DNA of 64,000 nt. Origin: JAZDOT01 sp043798355. Its GTDB lineage: Bacteria > Patescibacteriota > Gracilibacteria > Peribacterales > Peribacteraceae. This document shows positions 59,094 to 64,000 of the stretch, piece after piece (positions within the stretch are counted from its first letter, which is position 1; every line of letters starts with the position of its first letter). The notes under the pieces were generated by a model that saw only the letters and a program-made list of their open reading frames with translations, did not search any database and was not told the origin of the DNA. Location of the stretch: positions 1 through 64,000 of the forward strand of contig JAZDOT010000047.1 of NCBI GenBank assembly GCA_043798355.1, read 5' to 3'. The position numbers and the translations under genes were made by a program.

Positions 59094-59122
59094 TTTATAC
59101 AGGAACGGAAAACGCAACGCAA
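59094..59122 (-). promoter_or_regulatory. Promoter of the small RNA candidate
   Basis: TTGCGT-N17-TATAAA on the minus strand. Confidence 0.55.
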
Positions 59123-59191
59123 GCGTATCTTCAAAAAAACAAAGGGAACAGATGGACGCCCCATCTCGTCCTCTTTAAAATGTGAATTCCT

Positions 59192-59605
59192 ATGGCAGCA
59201 CGCGAATACACCGGTTCACGGCTAACAGCGACAGGAGCTCTCATGGTAAATGACCTGCAGGAAGGGATAGATTTCAGAAATAATGACACGGTCGGCAACG
59301 TGTGGAATAGCGTACGCAATATCGCAGTAGCCACATTGCACGGTATTCAGGGAATCATCCCATCGATTGCGAATGCATTCAACGGACAGCAGTTCCATGT
59401 GAGGAGACGACAAAGCACATGGGATGGAACAGGGGCTTCTGTAAGGAAAATTGTGGACACGAAGGGCATCCTCGGCAAAGCGAGCGCGGTTCTGGCAGAA
59501 GCAACTGATGGCCCTGTTGATGATCTCATCAGTGCTACGACAGGCGGATCGCAGTGGATCGTGGAACCGACGCGCTCCCGCATGAACATGACCCTCGCTC
59601 TCTGA
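59192..59605 (+). CDS. Hypothetical protein
   Basis: 137 residues: MAAREYTGSRLTATGALMVN, then a central amphipathic or weakly hydrophobic part (NIAVATLHGIQGIIPSIANA) and a basic, Gly-containing second half. There is no clear signal peptide and no family. TAAAAT lies 10 bases before the ATG, matching the leaderless pattern and supporting the start. Codon use is less GC-biased than the neighbours. Confidence 0.65.
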   Translation: MAAREYTGSRLTATGALMVNDLQEGIDFRNNDTVGNVWNSVRNIAVATLHGIQGIIPSIANAFNGQQFHVRRRQSTWDGTGASVRKIVDTKGILGKASAVLAEATDGPVDDLISATTGGSQWIVEPTRSRMNMTLAL

Positions 59606-59617
59606 GCATCCTTGTCC

Positions 59618-59779
59618 ATGCCACACGCCCCCCTCCTCGGCCATACGCCAGCAGTCGCTTCTGCCCCCCATGCGCTCCTCGGCCACCACCTCGCGGAAAT
59701 CGCGGTGGGCGTCGGCGGCGTCCTCCTCATCGTCTGGGGTTTCAAAAAACTCTACGAGAAAACGATCGGCTCTTCGTGA
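59618..59779 (+). CDS. Small single-helix membrane protein, His-rich N-terminus
   Basis: 53 residues: MPHAPLLGHTPAVASAPHAL, then GHHLAEIAVGVGGVLLIVWG (helix about 27-43) and a basic end, FKKLYEKTIGSS, predicting N-out/C-in topology. Five histidines precede the helix. It lies between the 59192 gene and the FmdB gene with 12-base gaps, likely one operon. Confidence 0.6.
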   Translation: MPHAPLLGHTPAVASAPHALLGHHLAEIAVGVGGVLLIVWGFKKLYEKTIGSS

Positions 59780-59791
59780 TACCCTGCCCCC

Positions 59792-60070
59792 ATGCCACGC
59801 TTCGACTTCGAGTGCCAGAACTGCGGAAAGGTTTTCGAGAGAGAGCTCTCCTTCGGCTCACGCCGGTTCCCGCGGTGTGCGGAGTGCGGCGGTAAAACAG
59901 AGAAGCTCATTCTCCCTCCCGTCATCCACTTCAAGGGATCCGGATTCTATGCGACAGATGCAAAGAAGGGACACGAGATCAAGCCGACCTCTCCGAAAGA
60001 GGAGAAGAAGGCTGAAACGACGACAAGCGAGCCAAAAGCAGAAAAGAACTCAAAAAAGAGCGAAAAATGA
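59792..60070 (+). CDS. FmdB-family zinc-ribbon protein
   Basis: 92 residues. The FmdB/CxxC_CXXC_SSSS pattern is clear: MPRFDFECQNCGKVFERELS, PRCAECGG (two Cys pairs for zinc), then the conserved PVIHFKGSGFYATD. The last 35 residues are a Lys/Glu tail. Function of the family is not settled. Its stop overlaps an ATG of the channel gene frame. Confidence 0.9.
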   Translation: MPRFDFECQNCGKVFERELSFGSRRFPRCAECGGKTEKLILPPVIHFKGSGFYATDAKKGHEIKPTSPKEEKKAETTTSEPKAEKNSKKSEK

Positions 60071-60072
60071 TG

Positions 60073-60078
60073 TATAAT
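60073..60078 (+). promoter_or_regulatory. -10 box of the channel gene
   Basis: TATAAT, 9 bases before ATG 60088, inside the end of the FmdB frame/junction. Confidence 0.45.
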
Positions 60079-60087
60079 AGAGTGGAT

Positions 60088-60954
60088 ATGCTCCCGCAAA
60101 AACCAAATCTCAGAAAAACGCTCACCGGACGACTGGATGCCCTCGCAGGTATGACTTACACGCGTCTCCTTCTGCTCTGGTGCGCACTCACGGTGATCTT
60201 CACGGCCATCTACTTCGTCCTGAGCCGTTTCGTCCCTGCACATGCCCCGCAGGCTCTGGTCCCGCTGGACGCGCTCCATGCACTCACCGACAGCCTGTAC
60301 TTCAGCATCATCACTGCGACCTCCACCGGATACGGAGACATCGTCCCGATGGGTTTCTCCAAGGTGCTCGTGTGCATCCAGATCACGAGTTCGCTCGGGA
60401 TCTTCGCGGTCTTCGTCACCAAACTGGTCTCGCGCAATCAGGAGGCGACGCTCCGGGAGGTGCATCGCCTGACGTACGAGGATATCTTCCATAACTCCCG
60501 CGAGGATCTCTTCCTCATCCGGCACGATCTGGACCTCATCATTGAAGAAGCGCATGCACTCGGGAAGGTCCGCGAGGAATCGTGGGGAAATCTCACTGCC
60601 GCGCTGCGGCAGGCCCAGAGCATCATCCAGGAGATTCCCGACTTCTACGACACGGAGGAGAAGCTCTATACCATCGACCCCCGGCGCGAAGAAATCCTCC
60701 TCGAGGCGGTCCACCGGACGCTCCACCGCATCGATAAGATGCTGGAAATCTTCAGTCTCTCGGCGATCGAATGGACCGGTCATGAAGAGAGCCTGCGGGA
60801 ACTCGTCGCTCTTCTGCACCTCGTAGAGGAAACAGCGTTCCTCTGGCAGGAACGTTCGCCGTACCAGAACATGGAGGCGTTCGCCGATATTATCGCCGTA
60901 CGGCAGAAGATGCACGGACGAATAGAGAAAGATTTCGAAGCGAAGCACTCATAG
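60088..60954 (+). CDS. Two-helix potassium channel with C-terminal cytoplasmic domain
   Basis: 288 residues. TM1 is about 26-46 (LLLLWCALTVIFTAIYFVLS), the pore loop contains the filter TSTGYGD (about 78-84, in SIITATSTGYGDIVPMG), and TM2 is about 90-112. The remaining 175 residues are helical and hydrophilic, not an RCK domain I recognise. The start at 60088 is chosen because TATAAT (60073-60078) lies 9 bases before it; two in-frame ATGs upstream (60067, 60070) overlap the FmdB stop. Confidence 0.85.
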   Translation: MLPQKPNLRKTLTGRLDALAGMTYTRLLLLWCALTVIFTAIYFVLSRFVPAHAPQALVPLDALHALTDSLYFSIITATSTGYGDIVPMGFSKVLVCIQITSSLGIFAVFVTKLVSRNQEATLREVHRLTYEDIFHNSREDLFLIRHDLDLIIEEAHALGKVREESWGNLTAALRQAQSIIQEIPDFYDTEEKLYTIDPRREEILLEAVHRTLHRIDKMLEIFSLSAIEWTGHEESLRELVALLHLVEETAFLWQERSPYQNMEAFADIIAVRQKMHGRIEKDFEAKHS

Positions 60955-60971
60955 CTCATGACTCACCCCTC
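60944..60971. repeat. Degenerate heptanucleotide array at the channel stop codon
   Basis: Units AGCACTC, ATAGCTC, ATGACTC, ACCCCTC, covering the TAG stop. Confidence 0.55.
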
Positions 60972-61030
60972 GATGCCACTCGGGGCAAGCAGCGTATAGC
61001 TGCGCTCTCGGCTCTTTCGCATGCATCATG

Positions 61031-63292
61031 CTACCTTCTTGGCGGTCCCCGGTGCGGCCCCCCCGGCTTGCCCTGAGAGGAGCCGAAGGGTCCTCTCCTC
61101 GGAGGTCCTCCGAAGGCAGGGCGCTGGACGAATCCTTCCGGCGGAGGAGTCATTTGCTTGAGGGACATACGCGTCTTCCCTTCGACCGCGTCGTACTCCA
61201 CGCACTTGGCCTGCACCGTATCCCCCAGCTTGAGAACATCCTCCACATTCTCCGTCCGCTGCCACTGGAGCTCGGAGATGTGAATCATGGCATCCTTGCC
61301 GCGCAGGAATTCCACAATCGCCCCAACCCCGTCGATGATACGCACAACTTTGCAGTCATAGACCTTGCCAATCTCCGGCTTCGCGACGATGCCCTCGATC
61401 CACTCCTTCGCCTTCTGCATGGCGTCACCGTTCAAAGCGGTGACGAAGACGAGACCGCTGTCCTCGATATCGATCTCCACGTTGAGTTCGCCCGTGATCT
61501 TCTGGATGGTCTCGCCGCCCTTGCCGATGACGAGGCGGATATCGTCGGGATTGATGTGAATGACTTCGATCCGCGGCGCGCGCGGGGAGAGTTCTTTGCG
61601 CGGTTCCGCAATGGCCGCTTTCATCACGGACAGAATGACGAGCCTCCCCTTCCGGGAACGCTCGAGAGCTTCCGCGAAGACCGCATCGGGGAGACCTTTG
61701 ATCTTGATATCCATCTGGATGGCCGTGATTCCCATCGAAGTTCCGCCTACTTTGAAGTCCATGTCGCCGCCGAAGTCCTCCTCGTCCTGCAGATCCGAGA
61801 GGATGACGTATTGACTCTTCGCCTCATCGGAAATGAGTCCGAGTGCGATGCCCGCGACAGGGGCCGTAATGGGAACGCCTGCCGCCATGAGCGCGAGCGT
61901 AGAGCCGCAGGTCGCAGCCATGGAGGATGACCCGTTCGATTCGAGAATCTCGGTCACCGTCCGGATGGTGTAAGGGAACTGTTCCTCGTTCGGGAGCACC
62001 GGCTCGAGGGCCCGCTGCGCAAGATTCCCGTGGCCGATCTCGCGGTTGCCCACCATGAGGCGGTTAGAAGTCTCCCCCACCGAGAACGGCGGGAAGTTGT
62101 AGTGGTGGAAGTAGCGCGATTTGCGCTCTCCCGTCATCCCCTCCACGATCTGCCGATCGCCGGGCGCACCGAGCGTGCACGTCGTGAGACCCTGCGTCTC
62201 GCCGCGCTGGAAGAGGGCGCTGCCGTGCACGAAGTTCGGCAGAACGTCCACCATCGCACCGAGCGGTCGGATTTCTTCGACCTTGCGGCTGCTCATGCGC
62301 ACCCCCTCCTCGAGGATGAGACGGCGCACCTCCGTTTTGATCACTTTATCCATGAGTTCGCTGGCGTGCGCATAGAGCTCGACAAGCTCCGCTTTCTCCC
62401 CGGCCGCACCGAAAGTCTCCTGCAACTTCTCGGCAGCCCCTTTCATGAACTGGTTGAAGACGGCGCGGCGGACAAGCTTGTCGAGCGGATCGCGGACGGC
62501 CTTGGTCACCGTCGGAAGAGCCCAGGCTTGTAGAATTTTGGTCGCCTCTGCATGTTCGTACGAAACGGGAGCTTCAAATTTCGCTTTGCCGACCTCCTTC
62601 GCTATCCCTTCGAAGAATTTCGCGATCTTCTGCGCCCACTTCTTGCCGAACTCGATAGCGCGGAGAACGTCGGCTTCGGGCACCTGATTGGCTCCCGCTT
62701 CGATCATCACGACGCTGTCCAGCGACGCGGTGACGAACATATCCAGATCGGACTTGGTTCTGGCCTCGCGTGAAGGATTCAGCGCGAGTTCCCCCCCGAT
62801 CAGCCCCACGCGCACAGTACCGAGCGGGCCGGAAACGGGGCAATCGGAGAGCGCGCAGGCGAGGTTTGCCGCATTCGCGGATGCGATATCGTGCTCGTTC
62901 TCATAATCGTAGGAGAGAACTGTGCAGAAGACCTGCACATCCCTCCGCAGATACTTGGGGAACATGGGACGCAGTCCGCGGTCGATGACCCGTCCGAGGA
63001 GCACGTACTCGTCTCCCGGACGGCCCTCGCGCTTGCGGAACCGGCTCCCCGCGATGCGTCCTCCGGCGTAGTACTTCTCCTGATACACCACCTGGAGCGG
63101 CAGGAAATCGACACCCTCGCGCGCCTCGGCGGAGAGGGTGCAGTTGCCCATGCATACGGTTTCACCCATCTGACAGAGGACGGTGGCGCTGGCCTGCGTG
63201 CCCCAGCTGCCGGTGCGGATGACGAGCGGCTTGTCGCCGAGCGAGAGCGTGTACTCTTTCGAAGGACGGATGGCGGAACTCTGAGCAGTCAT
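61031..63292 (-). CDS. pnp: Polyribonucleotide nucleotidyltransferase (PNPase)
   Basis: Phosphorolytic 3'-5' exoribonuclease, 753 residues. Two RNase PH-like domains; catalytic region SDLQDEEDFGGDMDFKVGGT. KH domain: DDIRLVIGKGGETIQKITG; S1 domain: IGKVYDCKVVRIIDGVGAIV and GKDAMIHISELQW. The C-terminal 35 residues are Gly/Pro/Arg-rich and partly encoded by a dispersed repeat (61065-61092). TATACC lies 16 bases before the ATG. Confidence 0.97.
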   Translation of the reverse strand: MTAQSSAIRPSKEYTLSLGDKPLVIRTGSWGTQASATVLCQMGETVCMGNCTLSAEAREGVDFLPLQVVYQEKYYAGGRIAGSRFRKREGRPGDEYVLLGRVIDRGLRPMFPKYLRRDVQVFCTVLSYDYENEHDIASANAANLACALSDCPVSGPLGTVRVGLIGGELALNPSREARTKSDLDMFVTASLDSVVMIEAGANQVPEADVLRAIEFGKKWAQKIAKFFEGIAKEVGKAKFEAPVSYEHAEATKILQAWALPTVTKAVRDPLDKLVRRAVFNQFMKGAAEKLQETFGAAGEKAELVELYAHASELMDKVIKTEVRRLILEEGVRMSSRKVEEIRPLGAMVDVLPNFVHGSALFQRGETQGLTTCTLGAPGDRQIVEGMTGERKSRYFHHYNFPPFSVGETSNRLMVGNREIGHGNLAQRALEPVLPNEEQFPYTIRTVTEILESNGSSSMAATCGSTLALMAAGVPITAPVAGIALGLISDEAKSQYVILSDLQDEEDFGGDMDFKVGGTSMGITAIQMDIKIKGLPDAVFAEALERSRKGRLVILSVMKAAIAEPRKELSPRAPRIEVIHINPDDIRLVIGKGGETIQKITGELNVEIDIEDSGLVFVTALNGDAMQKAKEWIEGIVAKPEIGKVYDCKVVRIIDGVGAIVEFLRGKDAMIHISELQWQRTENVEDVLKLGDTVQAKCVEYDAVEGKTRMSLKQMTPPPEGFVQRPAFGGPPRRGPFGSSQGKPGGPHRGPPRR
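61065..61092 (-). repeat. Dispersed CCCTTCG-N-CTCAGGG repeat inside pnp
   Basis: Reverse-oriented copy like 49989-50020 but with a shorter centre; encodes part of the Gly/Pro-rich PNPase tail. Confidence 0.6.
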
Positions 63293-63508
63293 AGAAAAGA
63301 AGGAAAAAGGTATAACGTCCTTTTCCTTTTGAAGTTCTTCTCCCTGCTGTCTGTGGATTCACGCGGGAGGGCAATCAGCCTTGCTATTGCGCTCCAGTGT
63401 AAACCCAGTGACAGTCTGAAGAGAGAACGAGAGGAAAGGATGATATCAATCTAGCACAGAAAATGGTAAAGAGAAGGATTTTCCTGGCTTCTCCGCCATC
63501 TTCATGTT
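63293..63508. other. Gap upstream of pnp
   Basis: Holds the probable pnp -10 box, TATACC on the minus strand (16 bases before the ATG). No gene seen. Confidence 0.5.
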
Positions 63509-63538
63509 CCCTAACCCTAATCCTAACCCTAATCCTAC
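63509..63538. repeat. Hexanucleotide array (CCCTAA)n covering the methyltransferase stop codon
   Basis: Units CCCTAA, CCCTAA, TCCTAA, CCCTAA, TCCTAC; the last contains the complement of the TAG stop. Confidence 0.88.
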
Positions 63539-64000
63539 CATCGGTACACCAGCACCCTCGTCGGCCCGAAGATCCCCTGCACTGAAAATTCTCGCTCGGG
63601 CGTGTGCCCCGGAAACCGAAACGCGTGCGAGACGACCGTCGTCCCTTTCCTGAGCTCGGCATCGAACTTCTTCTGAAACCGCGGCATCACGTCCGTAATG
63701 AGATACACGAAAATGCAATCTGCATCCCTCAGATCCTGCGAGAGCGCATTGCCGAGTCTGAGCGAAACCGGGTGTCCGTACCACCACACGAACACTTTCC
63801 CGAGCAGCCACACCACAGGAACCAGTTCCACGCCGATGGCGCGGATGGAGGGATGCAGGCGCTTCGCGGTAATGAGGATGCGTCCGTCCCCCGCCCCCAG
63901 ATCGTAAACGGTCTCCGTCCCCTTGAGCCCCGCCGCCTCCACCATCGCCCGCGCCGTCTTCCACGAGGTGGGAACGTAGGGAACGTGCACAAAGAGAAAC
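63535..64000 (-). CDS. Class I SAM-dependent methyltransferase (partial at window edge)
   Basis: At least 151 residues; the frame stays open to the right edge. Motif I is VYDLGAGDGRILITAKR, followed by the acidic-loop region AIGVELVPVVWLLGKVFVWW, then DADCIFVYLITDVM. The pattern VPTSWKTARAMVEAAGLKGT resembles DOT1-like small methyltransferases of bacteria; a hydrophobic segment may precede it outside the window. GTG 63990 is a possible start. The substrate is unknown. Confidence 0.82.
   Translation of the reverse strand, partial: FLFVHVPYVPTSWKTARAMVEAAGLKGTETVYDLGAGDGRILITAKRLHPSIRAIGVELVPVVWLLGKVFVWWYGHPVSLRLGNALSQDLRDADCIFVYLITDVMPRFQKKFDAELRKGTTVVSHAFRFPGHTPEREFSVQGIFGPTRVLVYRW

Larger units (their letters stand above)
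58995..59191. other. Remainder of the valS-59192 gap
   Basis: Holds a minus-strand small RNA candidate (59014-59087) with its promoter, and the TAAAAT box of the next gene (59176-59181). Confidence 0.5.

Noticed and set aside
1..64000. UGA recoded as glycine, as in Gracilibacteria/Absconditabacteria
   Set aside because: Many core genes (dcd's neighbours, dnaX, ruvA, lytR-type downstream MFS and others) end sensibly at TGA, and no gene needs TGA read through.

Overview
This 64 kb window has high GC, roughly 57 percent by eye. It is chromosomal, gene-dense and uses the standard code, with TGA as a common stop. I infer a Candidate Phyla Radiation bacterium, most like Peregrinibacteria/Peribacteria. 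The grounds are SLH-domain and lipoprotein surface proteins, small or stripped-down core proteins (237-residue HrcA, DnaX without its zinc module, a Rel without hydrolase residues), a HrcA-linked conjugation-type ATPase, archaeal-type PurP paralogs, and promoter boxes set directly against start codons. That assignment is inference; no rRNA lies in the window.

Layout. 0-11 kb: a transposase end, an SLH surface protein, dcd, a large unknown helical protein, a DM13 lipoprotein facing a DsbA-like lipoprotein, dnaX, 5-formyl-THF cyclo-ligase, glyA, two golvesin-like surface proteins and a periplasmic coiled-coil protein. 11-18.3 kb: a candidate structured ncRNA with terminator, then on the minus strand gyrA, rpmE, and hrcA (with a CIRCE operator) followed by a type IV coupling-type ATPase. 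18.6-25.3 kb: rsmI, a polysaccharide deacetylase, an M23 endopeptidase, ruvA, pgi, trxA and tRNA-Ala. 25.3-31.7 kb: accessory genes including a RelE/Phd-type pair, two PurP-like ATP-grasp genes, a surface protein with a duplicated unknown domain, and tRNA-Cys. 31.8-41.7 kb: a Big/FN3 membrane-anchored protein, a PfkB kinase, a TPR protein, secF and tig. 41.6-49 kb: an amide-ligase cluster (ATP-grasp/retropepsin-like/QEGLA-peptidase fusion plus a 7TM protein, with a divergent ATP-grasp gene), rel and dtd. 49-64 kb: an AT-rich orphan, the L10 leader with rplJ-rplL, an LCP protein, an MFS pair, lexA, valS (frame interrupted at a heptamer array), small membrane and zinc-ribbon proteins, a K+ channel, pnp and a partial methyltransferase.

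Two genome-wide patterns stand out. First, short tandem arrays with a 7-base period (some with 6) occur at about 20 places, often touching start or stop codons and in several cases inside genes. They resemble the heptanucleotide STRR repeats known from cyanobacteria, and one of them coincides with the break in valS. Several families of palindromic REP/MITE-like elements are scattered alongside and also enter coding regions. Second, at least sixteen genes have a -10 hexamer only 6-11 bases before the start codon, usually without a Shine-Dalgarno sequence, which predicts leaderless or nearly leaderless mRNAs.
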